A DNA stretch of 57,939 bases from positions 1-57,939 of the forward strand of contig JACZJI010000044.1 of assembly GCA_014860665.1 (NCBI GenBank), in the 5' to 3' direction. How positions within the stretch are numbered: the first letter of the stretch is position 1; every line of letters starts with the position of its first letter. A model generated the notes under the pieces. It saw only the letters and a list, made by a program, of their open reading frames with translations, searched no databases and was not told the DNA's origin. The DNA comes from Bacteroidales bacterium (GTDB taxonomy: Bacteria; Bacteroidota; Bacteroidia; Bacteroidales; F082). Both the position numbers and the translations under genes were made by a program. Shown here piece after piece: positions 23,626 to 33,844 of this stretch.

Positions 23626-26600
23626 ATGGAAGGATCAAACACAATTCGGTTGAGTAAGGCAGCGAGGGAGTTTAATATTGGTATGAATACCATTATTGAA
23701 TTTCTTACAAAAAAAGGTTATAAACTGGAAGCCAAACCCAACACCAAACTTGAACCTAAAATGTATGAGCTTCTGGTAAATGAATTCCAGGCTGAAAAGA
23801 AAGTCAAGGAAATAGCACATCAAAAAGGACTTGAGTTTGTCGGTAAAGAGAGCATCAGTATTGAAGATACTGTTGAAGAAAAAGAGGGCGACGTTGAAAA
23901 AGAGGATCTTGAATCTACGGATGATCTCCTTATCAAGTCAACCACTGTTGATTTTCATGCTCCTAAACAAACAGTAAAACAGGAAACTCCTGTAAAAGAA
24001 GAAAAACCAGAAGAAAAACAACCTGTTGTTAAGGAAGAAGTTGTTGTTAAGGAAGAAGTTGCCGAACCGGTACAGGAAGAAAAGGAACCAGAGCCTTTCA
24101 AGGAACCCGTTGTTGAAAAACACGAGAAGAAAGAAGAGGAAAAACCTGTTGCTCCTGTTTTTGAAGAAAAAGAAAAGGAACCTGTAACTCAACAAAAAGA
24201 AGAAGAACCTGTTGCTGAAGAACCTGTTGCTGAGACAACGGAAACAACGGAAACAACAGAAACAACAGAACCAGATGTACAAGGTGTTAAAATCCTGGGA
24301 AGCATCGATCTCGATAAATTAAATCAGAAAACCAGACCTGCAAAGAAAAGCAAACAGGAAAAAGAGCTTGAACGGGCTGCTAAAGCTAAAAAACAAAAAG
24401 AGTTCAGAGCTCCTGAAAAGGTTGTGGAGAGACCAAAGGCTGTTACAGAACCAGAAAAACCGGCTCCTAAGGCCCCACCCGTAAAAAATGTTGAAAAAGA
24501 GAAAGGAAGTAATTTCATTCCTACCACTTTTCAAAAGCTGACGGGGCCTACCATTGTCGATAAAATTGAATTGCCGGTTGAAGATTCCAAAAAGAAGAAA
24601 AAACAACCTGTAGCATCGTCATCGAATGCAGTTAAAAACAAGAAAAAACGCCGTAGAATTTCTTCTTCTGAAAAAGCAGGTGAAGGAAGAGAACATCAAC
24701 AGCAGCATCCGCAGCAACAATATCAGAAGGCAGGAGAAAGTAAAGGCAGGCCTGATAAGCATAAACCGAATTTCAAAAAACCACCTCTGAAACATGAGCC
24801 TTCTGAGGAAGAAATTCAAAAACAAATCAAAGAAACACTGGCCCGGCTTTCTGCACCAACCGGAAAATCTGCTGCTTCCAAGTATAGAAAACAGAAGAGG
24901 GAGCATTATTCCATGGTTCAGGAAGAAGAGCTCAAACAGCAAGAACAGGAAAAATCAGTATTGAAAGTTACTGAGTTCCTAACAGCAAACGAGCTGGCAA
25001 ACATGATGAACATCAGCGTTAATGATATCATCAAAACCTGTATGCAGTTGGGGTTATTCGTTTCCATCAATCAGCGTCTGGATGCTGAAACCATTGCCAT
25101 TCTCGCTGAAGAGTACGGATATAAAGTCACATTCGTGGATGTTGAGGAACACGACCTGATGGAGGAGATGGAAGTAGAAGATGATCCGGCATCGTTGACC
25201 GAAAGAGCTCCTATTGTTACTGTCATGGGACACGTTGACCACGGTAAAACAAAACTTCTCGACTATATCAGAAAAGAAAATGTGGTGGCAGGTGAAGCCG
25301 GTGGTATTACACAGCATATCGGAGCGTACGAGGTAACACTTGACAATAATAAAAAGATTACCTTCCTAGATACACCTGGTCACGAAGCATTTACCGCTAT
25401 GCGTGCCCGTGGTGCGAAAGTCACTGACGTCGCAATTATTGTGATTGCTGCTGACGACAGCGTGATGCCTCAAACCAAAGAAGCTATCAACCATGCCCAG
25501 GCAGCAGGTGTGCCAATCGTTTTTGCTATCAATAAGATTGACAAACCTACTGCCAATGTTGACCGTATAAAAGAACAACTGGCCAACATGAACATTCTGG
25601 TTGAAGACTGGGGTGGTAAATATCAGTCACAGGAAATATCAGCTATCTCAGGTCAGGGCATTCCCGAATTGCTTGAAAAAGTTTTACTTGAAGCTGAGTT
25701 GCTTGAATTAAAAGCCAATGCTGATAAAGCCGGTAAAGGAACCGTTATTGAATCCAGTCTGGACAAAGGCCGCGGATATGTGGCTACCATTCTGGTTGAG
25801 GACGGTACGATTTCGAAGGGTGATATCATCATTGCCGGTCCTGTTTTCGGACGCGTGAAAGCGATGTTCAACGAAAGAGCCAAAGAAGTCAAGACAGCTG
25901 GGCCTTCAACGCCTGTGTTGTTACTCGGATTAACCGGCGCACCGCAGGCAGGTGATACCTTCAACGTGATGCCGGATGAAAAAGAAGCCAAAGCCATCAC
26001 AACCAGAAGACACCAGCTGATGCGTGAACAAAGTCTGCGTTCACAGAAACACATCACACTGGATGAAATCGGCCGCCGTATAGCTATCGGCGATTTCAAG
26101 GAATTGAACATTATCGTGAAAGCAGACGTGGATGGTTCTGTAGAAGCCTTGAGTGATGCATTGCTGAAACTTTCTACTCAGGAAGTTCAGGTTAACATCA
26201 TCCACAAAGGGGTGGGTGCTATCACAGAAACAGATATTTTACTGGCTTCTGCTTCAGATGCTATCATCATCGGTTTCCAGGTACGTCCTGTTCCTCAGGC
26301 CAGAAAACTTGCTGAAAAAGAACAGATCGATATCCGCTTGTATTCCATCATCTATCAGGCAACTGAAGAACTGGAAGCTGCTATCGAAGGTATGCTTGCT
26401 CCTAAAATGGAAGAAAAAATCGTTGCTAACATCGAAATCAGGGAAACCTTTAAGATTACCAAAGTGGGTACTATTGCCGGATGTTATGTGATGGAGGGTA
26501 AAATCACCCGTAACACAAAAATCCGTCTTATCCGCGACGGTATTGTGATCCACACCGGAAATCTGGGTTCACTGAAACGCTTTAAAGACGACGTGAAAGA

Positions 26601-26709
26601 AGTTACTGCAGGTTATGAATGCGGATTGAATATTGAAAGCTTCAACGATATCAAAGTAGGTGATTATATCGAAGGATTTGAACAGGTTGAAGTGGCAAGG
26701 AAGAAATAA
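23626..26709 (+). CDS. infB: translation initiation factor IF-2
   Basis: 1027 aa. A short N-terminal helix bundle ([20 protein letters not shown]) is followed by a long, low-complexity region (about 85-430) rich in Glu, Lys, Pro and Val with a run of Glu-Thr-Thr repeats near residue 205. The G domain starts with [17 protein letters not shown] at about 534, followed by [16 protein letters not shown] and NKIDKP. Domains II-IV close the protein. IF-2 brings initiator tRNA to the ribosome. It ends the operon and is followed by a strong terminator. The linker repeats probably expand and shrink between strains. Confidence 0.97.
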   Translation: MEGSNTIRLSKAAREFNIGMNTIIEFLTKKGYKLEAKPNTKLEPKMYELLVNEFQAEKKVKEIAHQKGLEFVGKESISIEDTVEEKEGDVEKEDLESTDDLLIKSTTVDFHAPKQTVKQETPVKEEKPEEKQPVVKEEVVVKEEVAEPVQEEKEPEPFKEPVVEKHEKKEEEKPVAPVFEEKEKEPVTQQKEEEPVAEEPVAETTETTETTETTEPDVQGVKILGSIDLDKLNQKTRPAKKSKQEKELERAAKAKKQKEFRAPEKVVERPKAVTEPEKPAPKAPPVKNVEKEKGSNFIPTTFQKLTGPTIVDKIELPVEDSKKKKKQPVASSSNAVKNKKKRRRISSSEKAGEGREHQQQHPQQQYQKAGESKGRPDKHKPNFKKPPLKHEPSEEEIQKQIKETLARLSAPTGKSAASKYRKQKREHYSMVQEEELKQQEQEKSVLKVTEFLTANELANMMNISVNDIIKTCMQLGLFVSINQRLDAETIAILAEEYGYKVTFVDVEEHDLMEEMEVEDDPASLTERAPIVTVMGHVDHGKTKLLDYIRKENVVAGEAGGITQHIGAYEVTLDNNKKITFLDTPGHEAFTAMRARGAKVTDVAIIVIAADDSVMPQTKEAINHAQAAGVPIVFAINKIDKPTANVDRIKEQLANMNILVEDWGGKYQSQEISAISGQGIPELLEKVLLEAELLELKANADKAGKGTVIESSLDKGRGYVATILVEDGTISKGDIIIAGPVFGRVKAMFNERAKEVKTAGPSTPVLLLGLTGAPQAGDTFNVMPDEKEAKAITTRRHQLMREQSLRSQKHITLDEIGRRIAIGDFKELNIIVKADVDGSVEALSDALLKLSTQEVQVNIIHKGVGAITETDILLASASDAIIIGFQVRPVPQARKLAEKEQIDIRLYSIIYQATEELEAAIEGMLAPKMEEKIVANIEIRETFKITKVGTIAGCYVMEGKITRNTKIRLIRDGIVIHTGNLGSLKRFKDDVKEVTAGYECGLNIESFNDIKVGDYIEGFEQVEVARKK

Positions 26710-26730
26710 TCACAGAATATTGATCATCTC

Positions 26731-26759
26731 AAAAAGGCATCCTCCGGGATGCCTTTTTT
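26731..26759 (+). terminator. terminator of the rimP-nusA-infB operon
   Basis: AAAAAGGCATCC (26731-26742) pairs with GGATGCCTTTTT (26747-26758), a 12-bp stem with a 4-base loop and a T tail. It lies 21 bp after infB. Confidence 0.85.
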
Positions 26760-26802
26760 GTTTTCAGTAAAGTCTGAAGATTCCTTATCCATGTTTGGGC
26801 AA

Positions 26803-26836
26803 CAAAAAAACCGGCCCTTGACAGACCGGCTTTTCT
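26803..26836 (-). terminator. probable terminator of the GAPDH gene
   Basis: On the minus strand a CCGG...CCGG hairpin with an imperfect stem is followed by seven T. It lies about 40 bp after the GAPDH stop. The stem is short, so confidence is moderate. Confidence 0.45.
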
Positions 26837-26875
26837 CAAAAAATATTAACCTCAAACTATGAAAAACATTTACAA

Positions 26876-27883
26876 TTATGCCATCATCTTTTCAATCAGG
26901 TCAACAACGCGGGTTGAATAACCCCATTCGTTATCGTACCATGATAAAACTTTAATAGTTTTTCCCTGAACCATGGTAGCGGTTGCATCGAAGATCGAAG
27001 AGTGACTATTGTGGATCACATCAACAGAAACGATAGGATCTTCACAATACTCTAAAATTCCTTTCATTGAGCCTTCTGCAGCTTCTTTCATAGCAGCATT
27101 GACTTCATCTTTTGTGACTTCACGTTTCAGGTTTACAACCAGGTCAACCAATGAACCGGTCGGGGTAGGAACCCTGACAGCCATACCATCCAGCTTGCCG
27201 GCCAGTTCAGGAATAATTTTTCCAACTGCTTTGGCAGCACCGGTAGTGGTAGGAATTTGAGAAACAGCTGCTGAACGGGCACGTCTCAGGTCTGAATGAG
27301 GAGCATCCAGAATTCTCTGGTCATTGGTATAAGAGTGAATAGTAGTCATCAACCCGTTTTCAATACCGAAACGGTCGCTTAATACTTTTGCTACGGGAGC
27401 CAGACAGTTGGTAGTACAACTTGCGTTGGAAACACATTGGTCTTCTTCGCGCAGCGCTTCATCGTTAACCCCCAAAACAATCATGTTATCAATCTTGTCT
27501 TTGGCGGGAACTGTTAATACAACTTTCTTGGCACCGTTTTTCAGGTGATCACCATAACCACCTTTATTGCTTTCCCTTGAAGTGAAGATGCCGGTGGATT
27601 CCACAACAACATCAGGAGTCTTAGCCCATTTGATTCCAATAGGAGCACGTTCTGCAGTTACCGGAATGGCAACTCCGTTAACGATCAGGTTAAGATCGTC
27701 GAATTCAACTTTTCCATTGAATTTTCCTTGTGTGGAATCATATTTTAATAAATGAGCCAGCGTTTTAGTATCTGTCAGGTCGTTAATACCAATAACTTCC
27801 AAATTGTTTCTTTCGAGGGCAATTTTGAAAACATTACGTCCGATACGCCCAAATCCGTTAATACCAATTTTAATCTTTGTCAT
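26876..27883 (-). CDS. gap: type I glyceraldehyde-3-phosphate dehydrogenase
   Basis: 335 aa. The NAD-binding start IKIGINGFGRIGRNVFK, the adenosine-site Asp in INDLTD, the catalytic Cys in SNASCTTNCLAPVAKVL and the phosphate-site ATPTGS-like VPTPTGS are all present. The C-terminal SWYDNEWGYSTRVVDL is typical. The enzyme oxidises glyceraldehyde-3-phosphate to 1,3-bisphosphoglycerate in glycolysis. It is a single gene convergent with infB and divergent from the PEP/pyruvate-binding protein. Confidence 0.97.
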   Translation of the reverse strand: MTKIKIGINGFGRIGRNVFKIALERNNLEVIGINDLTDTKTLAHLLKYDSTQGKFNGKVEFDDLNLIVNGVAIPVTAERAPIGIKWAKTPDVVVESTGIFTSRESNKGGYGDHLKNGAKKVVLTVPAKDKIDNMIVLGVNDEALREEDQCVSNASCTTNCLAPVAKVLSDRFGIENGLMTTIHSYTNDQRILDAPHSDLRRARSAAVSQIPTTTGAAKAVGKIIPELAGKLDGMAVRVPTPTGSLVDLVVNLKREVTKDEVNAAMKEAAEGSMKGILEYCEDPIVSVDVIHNSHSSIFDATATMVQGKTIKVLSWYDNEWGYSTRVVDLIEKMMA

Positions 27884-28010
27884 GGTGTCTGTTTTAAAGT
27901 TTTTCTTTCACGGTTTTCCTACAAAAATTCACATTACTTTTGTGGATAACCGAATTACGATACAAAAATAAATATAATAAATCTTGGAAATTACCGAACC
28001 GGAACAAGCC

Positions 28011-31000
28011 ATGGATAAAAATTTCATCTCAAAAGCCCTCGAAGCAAACCTTGCGGAAACCCGTTACAGAGACATTAAAATACCCCCTGAATTTCAGGCA
28101 TTTATAAATCTGTCGAAAAACTACTACGGAATCCACAAACGCGCAAACGATTGCATAATAGAATTTCAGCATCCATTTTCCAATAAAAAATTTGTGGCTG
28201 AAGAATTACGCAAAATGCTGATTACGGATTACTGGTTCTATATAAACCTCGACAATCCTGCTCAGGCCTTCGAAATCCCGGTTTCTTTGATGCAAAATCT
28301 GCTTCTGAACGAAAACACAGATAAAACACTAAAAATTTTCATCCTTCGCACCCTTCTCGAATTTGTGCAAAAACTACATGCAGAAAAGAAGGGTTATTAT
28401 GAAACACTCCACTCCTGCTGCATTAAACTTCAGGATGGATTTAAAGAAAACAAACGAAGCTACATTGAAGCTTCGAAATATTTCAAGAAATATCTGGCTG
28501 AAATCTCTCATGATGAAAAGTTCAGAGAATCTGCCTTTCATCTGACACAGGAAGTATACAATGCTTCCATTGATTTCTGGGAATCCAGTACACAGGCCTC
28601 CCGCTGGATAAACAATCAAAAAGAAATCCTGAAGCTTGATTCGAATGAATTGTGCAACAAGATCGGGAAACTGTATTTTGAGGGCCTCAGAAACAAAATG
28701 AAACAAATTGATTCCTGGGATGACCTTATCAAAGCCATGCCCGATTTCGACGAAATTGCAAATCATCTTGCAGAAACCGTGGACGTCTTTCCTTCTTTTA
28801 TCGAAAAATTCTATTTCACCTTCTATTTGTTGCATCTCGATGGCATGGCAGACCATAAAGACAGACTGATCTGGAAGCTGAATAAAATGCTGGTGCAAAC
28901 GATGGAAGAGATAGAAACACCTAACATGAAGGATTTTATAGACCAGCTTTATCAGTATCTGGAGGGTCTGAAAAAAGAACACGCTTCATCTGTTCTGGAT
29001 ATCTGGCTGACTGTGGGAAAGAAGGTGATTGATATCGACGAGTCAGAGGAAAAATTGCTGGTAAGACATCTGGAAAACCGGCTTATCCAGTTTGGATTTG
29101 AAACTCCGGGCATGGTGTATGTAAATGAAGACTGGCAGTTGCATATCAACGAAAATCACATCAAAAACATCCGTGTCTGGCTGGAACTCATCGAATATTC
29201 CCAATCGGAAATGGAAAAGCTCCTTTCCGCTTTGATCGTAAACCTGAAACTTGGTGGTATTTTCATCAGCGATACCGACCTTTTCCAACGGGATATAACC
29301 AAGGTTCTCAATTCCAACATTGCACCTTTCTACAAAAAAGTAAAACAGCTGACCCGAAATTTCCCGGTTTTTTTCAATGAAATTGGTGCTGAAGGCGATA
29401 TCCGGAAAGTAACCACCACCATGGATGAGCTATCGAAACGTGAAGACAAGCTAATCCACTTTCTGCGAAAGCAGGTTCATACGGAAAGTAACAACACCCT
29501 TATTGATCTGGCTTTACAGATTTTCCAGTTCTGGGGCGACGGGAATCTGGAACCGCTAAAAAATATTTTGCCTCACAACGTATATGAAAGCATAGACATC
29601 GAAGGCCCCTGGTTTTCTCCCGTGCATAAAATGGTGAAACAGCTCTGCGAAATGGCAAAGGCAACCCCGGAAGAGTTGTTAAATATGGGTGAAGAAACCT
29701 ATGAGAATCTTCTTTCAAAGCTCAAAGGAACCAACCCTCTGGATATGGAGCGCCTGCGGGATATCAGAAACCTGTATGCTTTTCTGAAAGAGAAATATTC
29801 ATTTGAAACCGTGGATATTTCCAGGCTTTTGAAACACTATTCCTACATTCCTGATGCTGAAGTGGACAAATTAAATATTGCCCTGGAAAAAGAGGACCTT
29901 GAAAGTTCACTGAAACTCATCTATTCTTTCATGAACCATTTGAAAGAGATCATCTTCGACCCGAAGCCAAGTCAGAGCTGGGAAAATATTTATCACAAAC
30001 GGCACATCGCCATCGGGATTCCGTCTATGTACGGCGTGTACCGGGAACCCAAATTTGAAGCGCTGGGGCTGACTTTCAGGCTTGAAAAAGTGGCTACACG
30101 TCTTATGGAAAAAGTAGTTCAGAACATCAACCTGAATTATATTTCGGCCAGGACACTGCGTGAAATTTATGTTATTCTCGATTACTTCCGCGAAGGTCTG
30201 GAACTGGACGGTATCACAAACCAGAGCTTTAACTCCAACCTGTTGATGCTGAAATACAGTCTGGCTTCTCAAAGTTTTTCCTTCGACCAGTACATCAACA
30301 TTTTCCAGTTTGTGGCCGATGACATCAAAAAAACACTGGTGGAATACTTTTTAAAGACTTATGAAATTCCGCTGAAGATCATTATACCGCAACTGTTTGA
30401 TAAAAGCAATCAACTTCCGAATAAGGACAAACACGAATTTATCAATAAGATCTCTGAGGAGTTCTATCGTGATATTATTTCAGAAGCCTTCCTGATTCAA
30501 CCGCTGGATAATTTCATTCTGAAGATTTTGGATTCACTGCGCAAAATGGCCGACAACCTGTCTCCGGAAATCATCAAGGAAATCATGTCCTACAACTCCG
30601 ACCTGATCATTGCACGGTTAGCCAAGGCTAATCCCATCGTGGACAACCAGGTCTTTCTGGGTTCCAAGGCATATCACCTCAAGATCATGCGTATGGCCGG
30701 ATTCCCGGTTCCTCCGGGCTTTGTGCTCACAACAGAGACTTTCCGCCGCCATCAGGCCATCATTGGTCATGAGGAATTGCGCAACGAAATGTATGAGATG
30801 ATCAAAAAGCACCTTACCCTGATTGAAAGAGTAGCCGGGAAAAAATTCGGGAACCCCGAAAATCCGCTGTTGCTTTCAGTGCGGTCGGGGACTGCCATCT
30901 CCATGCCCGGCGCCATGGACACGGTTTTAAATGTGGGGATGAACGACGAGATCACGGAAAGCCTGAGCAAAATAGCCGGTTTTGAATGGTCGGCGTGGGA

Positions 31001-32138
31001 CTCCTACCGACGGCTTTTGCAAAGCTGGGGTATGGCTTACGGATCTACCCGTGATGAGTTTGACGAAATTATCAATCAGTTCAAGCAAAAGTATAAAGTG
31101 GACCAGAAAGGGGATTTCTCACCTAAGATCATGAGGGAACTTGCTTTTGCCTACAAGGAAAAGTTGAAAGAATCGAAAATATACTTTGAAGAGAACGTAT
31201 TCAAACAACTGATCACCATCATCAATCTGGTGATTGAATCATGGTCTTCGGAACGTGCCATTGTTTATCGTGAGCATCTTCAAATTGCCGACGAATGGGG
31301 AACCGCTGTTATCGTCCAGCAGATGATCTTCGGCAACAAGAAAAGCAGCTCCGGCAGCGGTGTTGTCTTTACCCAGAACCCGAAAAATCCGCGTCAGGGT
31401 GTGCATTTATACGGTGACTTCACCTACCAGAGCCAGGGAGAAGACATTGTAGCCGGACTTGTAAAACCGTTCCCGGTCAGTAAGCACCAGCTCACCAACG
31501 GCCAGCGCGAAAAACTGGTTTCGCTGGAAGAAATGTTCCCGAACCTTTATAAAAGACTGCACCGGATTGCTGTGGACCTGACCGAAAATCTGGGGTACAA
31601 CCCGCAGGAAATTGAGTTCACCTTCGAATCGGAAAATCCCGACGACCTTTACATTCTCCAGATTCGCGATATGGATATGGCTGCTTTCCACACCACACAC
31701 CGTTTCACAACGGTCATGGGTAAAATGAAACTTTCCGGAAGAGGGATCGGCATTGGCGGAGGAGCGCTTAACGGGCGCGTGGCCATCGACATGCAGGACG
31801 TTAAACAGCTTCATAAAAAATTCCCGGGCGAGCCCGTGGTACTGGTCAGGCCGGATACCGTTCCCGATGATATCGGCATGATCTTCGAAGCCGATGCACT
31901 GCTGACTGCCAAAGGTGGCGCCACTTCGCACGCCGCTGTTACTGCGGTGCGACTGGGCAAGACATCGGTTGTAAACTGCACCGGATTGCTCGTTTATGAA
32001 AGTGAAAAATATTTCAAGCTGAACAAAGACATTTTCCACGTGGGCGAAAAAATCGCCATCGATGGCTATATAGGGAATGTGTATAAAGGCCACTACCCCA
32101 TCGAGAATGGGGAAGATCAGCTTGAGTTTTATTTCTAA
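28011..32138 (+). CDS. large PEP/pyruvate-binding protein with dikinase-type ATP-grasp and phospho-His domain
   Basis: About 1375 aa from ATG 28011; a TTG nine codons upstream (27984) is possible but less likely. The first ~880 residues are helical and match no family I can name. From about 885 (FLGSKAYHLKIMRMAGFPVP) comes the N-terminal ATP-grasp domain of PEP synthase/pyruvate phosphate dikinase, with the glycine-rich SVRSGTAISMPGAMDTVLNVG. Near the end GGATSHAAVTAVRLGKTSVV is the swivelling domain with the phospho-His (about residue 1307). The C-terminal PEP-binding TIM barrel is missing. It can thus probably move phosphate from ATP to the His but not to pyruvate in the usual way; the acceptor is unknown. 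The last 29 bases are repeated at 32249-32277. Confidence 0.85.
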   Translation: MDKNFISKALEANLAETRYRDIKIPPEFQAFINLSKNYYGIHKRANDCIIEFQHPFSNKKFVAEELRKMLITDYWFYINLDNPAQAFEIPVSLMQNLLLNENTDKTLKIFILRTLLEFVQKLHAEKKGYYETLHSCCIKLQDGFKENKRSYIEASKYFKKYLAEISHDEKFRESAFHLTQEVYNASIDFWESSTQASRWINNQKEILKLDSNELCNKIGKLYFEGLRNKMKQIDSWDDLIKAMPDFDEIANHLAETVDVFPSFIEKFYFTFYLLHLDGMADHKDRLIWKLNKMLVQTMEEIETPNMKDFIDQLYQYLEGLKKEHASSVLDIWLTVGKKVIDIDESEEKLLVRHLENRLIQFGFETPGMVYVNEDWQLHINENHIKNIRVWLELIEYSQSEMEKLLSALIVNLKLGGIFISDTDLFQRDITKVLNSNIAPFYKKVKQLTRNFPVFFNEIGAEGDIRKVTTTMDELSKREDKLIHFLRKQVHTESNNTLIDLALQIFQFWGDGNLEPLKNILPHNVYESIDIEGPWFSPVHKMVKQLCEMAKATPEELLNMGEETYENLLSKLKGTNPLDMERLRDIRNLYAFLKEKYSFETVDISRLLKHYSYIPDAEVDKLNIALEKEDLESSLKLIYSFMNHLKEIIFDPKPSQSWENIYHKRHIAIGIPSMYGVYREPKFEALGLTFRLEKVATRLMEKVVQNINLNYISARTLREIYVILDYFREGLELDGITNQSFNSNLLMLKYSLASQSFSFDQYINIFQFVADDIKKTLVEYFLKTYEIPLKIIIPQLFDKSNQLPNKDKHEFINKISEEFYRDIISEAFLIQPLDNFILKILDSLRKMADNLSPEIIKEIMSYNSDLIIARLAKANPIVDNQVFLGSKAYHLKIMRMAGFPVPPGFVLTTETFRRHQAIIGHEELRNEMYEMIKKHLTLIERVAGKKFGNPENPLLLSVRSGTAISMPGAMDTVLNVGMNDEITESLSKIAGFEWSAWDSYRRLLQSWGMAYGSTRDEFDEIINQFKQKYKVDQKGDFSPKIMRELAFAYKEKLKESKIYFEENVFKQLITIINLVIESWSSERAIVYREHLQIADEWGTAVIVQQMIFGNKKSSSGSGVVFTQNPKNPRQGVHLYGDFTYQSQGEDIVAGLVKPFPVSKHQLTNGQREKLVSLEEMFPNLYKRLHRIAVDLTENLGYNPQEIEFTFESENPDDLYILQIRDMDMAAFHTTHRFTTVMGKMKLSGRGIGIGGGALNGRVAIDMQDVKQLHKKFPGEPVVLVRPDTVPDDIGMIFEADALLTAKGGATSHAAVTAVRLGKTSVVNCTGLLVYESEKYFKLNKDIFHVGEKIAIDGYIGNVYKGHYPIENGEDQLEFYF

Positions 32139-32277
32139 GAATATCGAACAAGGATTAACGATTTAAGATTTTAGAAGAAAGAACCAGATCATAAATCAAA
32201 AATCGGTGTTCCTTGTTCCTAAATCAAATGGTCAAACGAAGGATACCCGGGAAGATCAGCTTGAGTTTTATTTCTAA
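32110..32277. repeat. 29-bp direct repeat around a small inverted-repeat element
   Basis: The last 29 bases of the PEP/pyruvate-binding gene (32110-32138), coding EDQLEFYF and stop, recur exactly at 32249-32277. Between them, ATCGAACAAGGATTAACGAT and the region ending CGGTGTTCCTTGTTCC form an imperfect inverted repeat (core GAACAAGGA 32146-32154 with TCCTTGTTC 32210-32218). Confidence 0.8.
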
Positions 32278-32313
32278 AAAGACTTGCTGAGGCTATCTCA
32301 AAAGTCAACCCCC

Positions 32314-32342
32314 GCTGGCGCATTTCCAAACGCGTGACTTAA
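32314..32342 (+). repeat. dispersed 29-bp repeat, copy 2
   Basis: GCTGGCGCA-N11-GTGACTTAA, the same ends and spacing as at 256-284 but with a different core. A partly matching inverted copy (TGCGCCAG end) lies at 33181-33209, on the other side of the DUF6090-type gene. Confidence 0.5.
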
Positions 32343-32373
32343 CACAAATTTCAGTTTAAAAAGTTTTGTTGCC

Positions 32374-33081
32374 CTATTTAATTGTTTTTGATTTCCTTTG
32401 TTCAACTTGCAGACTTTCAATAGAGGTCAACTTTTTATTCAATGCGTTTACCAAATCCAAATTCCTTTCATATCCTTTAATCAACTGTTTCAACAAAACA
32501 TCATATCCTATAACGATATTTTCAAATAATGGATCTTTAACAAAATTGGAATGTATAGAACCAAAATTACTAAGACGAACATTTTTGAAGAAAAAGGGGG
32601 TTACATATTTGTTTCCATAATTAGTGAGTAAAGCTCCCAAATCTCTTGTCGCTTTGTATGCATCATAGGTACGAATTATATCCCTTCTGAGATTTATGTC
32701 TCCTACTTGTTCAAATTTTCCGGATGACGTAATGTTCTGCATTGTGATAGTTGACGGACTAAAATCTGGCATACTCGACATTTCAGCTGTTAAAAATTTG
32801 ATTCTTTTATTGGAATAATTTTTTGATACTAGAATTTGTTCAAGCGAATCAATACCTTGTTTTTTTGATTTTAAAAACTCCAGCGAGGAAACCATTACCT
32901 CACGATTTGCTTTATTTTCATCATAAAAACTTTTTATATACCTTTTAACCTCTATATTTGTTTTCCTTGCTTCGTTCCAACTGTTTAGTCTAAAAGCTAT
33001 TGTAATTCCAATAATTACTATAAAAAGATCGATAATTTTTGATGTCCAATCAATTTTTAAATTTAATCGAAGCTTTCTCAT
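32374..33081 (-). CDS. DUF6090-type membrane-anchored protein
   Basis: 235 aa. One N-terminal membrane segment (IIDLFIVIIGITIAFRLNSW) is followed by NEARKTN and a helical domain with many Lys and Asn. This layout is that of the DUF6090 family common in Bacteroidota, whose role is unknown. The gene is markedly AT-rich compared with its neighbours (about two thirds A+T by eye). It is bounded by REP-like repeats in inverted orientation (32314-32342 and 33181-33209) and by a 15-of-16 match, CACAAAYTTCAGTTT (32343 and 33166). These signs suggest it was acquired. Confidence 0.65.
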   Translation of the reverse strand: MRKLRLNLKIDWTSKIIDLFIVIIGITIAFRLNSWNEARKTNIEVKRYIKSFYDENKANREVMVSSLEFLKSKKQGIDSLEQILVSKNYSNKRIKFLTAEMSSMPDFSPSTITMQNITSSGKFEQVGDINLRRDIIRTYDAYKATRDLGALLTNYGNKYVTPFFFKNVRLSNFGSIHSNFVKDPLFENIVIGYDVLLKQLIKGYERNLDLVNALNKKLTSIESLQVEQRKSKTIK

Positions 33082-33331
33082 TTGATATTTTCTTTTGATT
33101 AACTGATTTTCTGTTGACTATAATTCTGCTCTGTTGACTCGCGTTTCTGAAAGTGTGCCTGTGCACAAACTTCAGTTTTAGAGAGCACGCCGAAACATTT
33201 ATGCGCCAGTATGGGGTTGTAGAGCATTTTTAATGGCTTGGTGCGGCACGAATTTAGAAATTTCTTTCAGAGATTATTCTCTCTAACCGCATCTTTATGA
33301 GTTCAAGGCTTATTGTCGGGTTTTCCCGGGG
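33082..33331. other. intergenic region before array C
   Basis: Contains the inverted partial copy of the dispersed repeat (33181-33209), and GTGTGCCTGTGCAC near 33155. No gene is seen. Confidence 0.4.
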
Positions 33332-33540
33332 TGGCGCTAATGATTTCCAACTGGCGCTGACAATTTTCCAAGTGGCTTTAATGATTTCCGGTTGGCTTTA
33401 ACGATTTCCCAGGTGGCGCTGATGATTTCCCGCTGGCGCCAATGATTTCCCGAGTGGCGCTGACAATTTCCAGGTGGCGCTAATGTTTTCCCAGGTGGAG
33501 ATGACAATTTCCCGGTCGGCGCAGACATTTTCCGGCCGGG
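33332..33540. repeat. tandem array C, ten degenerate 20-21 bp units
   Basis: Ten units begin TGGCGCT (variants TGGCTTT, TGGAGAT, CGGCGCA) and contain GATTTCC or CAATTTCC. The period is 21 bp with some 20-bp units. The consensus differs from arrays A and B, but the period is the same. Overlapping short open frames are side effects of the repeat. Confidence 0.8.
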
Positions 33541-33768
33541 AAAAAGGCAAAGATCTTCCGGCAAGAAGCAAAACCACTTCAAAAAGTATCAGATACGATC
33601 CGGAAAATTGTAAATATCACGGTGCAAAAGGATTCTGCTTACAGGCCAGGGGTAAAGATGAGCGGGAAAAAAGTATCTGAAGCTCAAAAATTACCTGAAA
33701 TGCCTAAATTTTTTTGGAAACCTAATGATACAACAATCCATCTTCCGTCTTCGGACTTCAAGCTCTGA
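33526..33768 (+). pseudogene. possible 3' remnant of an unknown gene
   Basis: One frame stays open from inside the last array unit to TGA at 33766-33768 and reads well (FRQEAKPLQKVSDTIRKIV, then NITVQKDSAYRPGVKMSGKK, ending SSDFKL). Its only in-frame ATG would give 37 codons. It may be the tail of a gene broken by the array. No family is recognised. Confidence 0.25.
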
Positions 33769-33830
33769 TTCTCTGTAAAAAAGATTCCTTTCAGCCTGAA
33801 AAATCCCCTTTTAGACATCACTTTTATTAG

Positions 33831-33838
33831 TAAATTTG
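33831..33838 (+). promoter_or_regulatory. -7 promoter box of lepA
   Basis: TAAATTTG matches TAnnTTTG and ends 6 bases before the ATG at 33845, which predicts a leaderless or nearly leaderless mRNA. Confidence 0.5.
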
Positions 33839-33844
33839 CCGCCT

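Noticed and set aside
23938..24942. Long minus-strand frames rich in Phe inside infB
   Set aside because: They are antisense shadows of the Glu/Lys-rich linker of IF-2.
31407..32093. 228-codon minus-strand frame inside the PEP/pyruvate-binding gene
   Set aside because: Antisense shadow of a conserved dikinase domain whose sense frame is certain.
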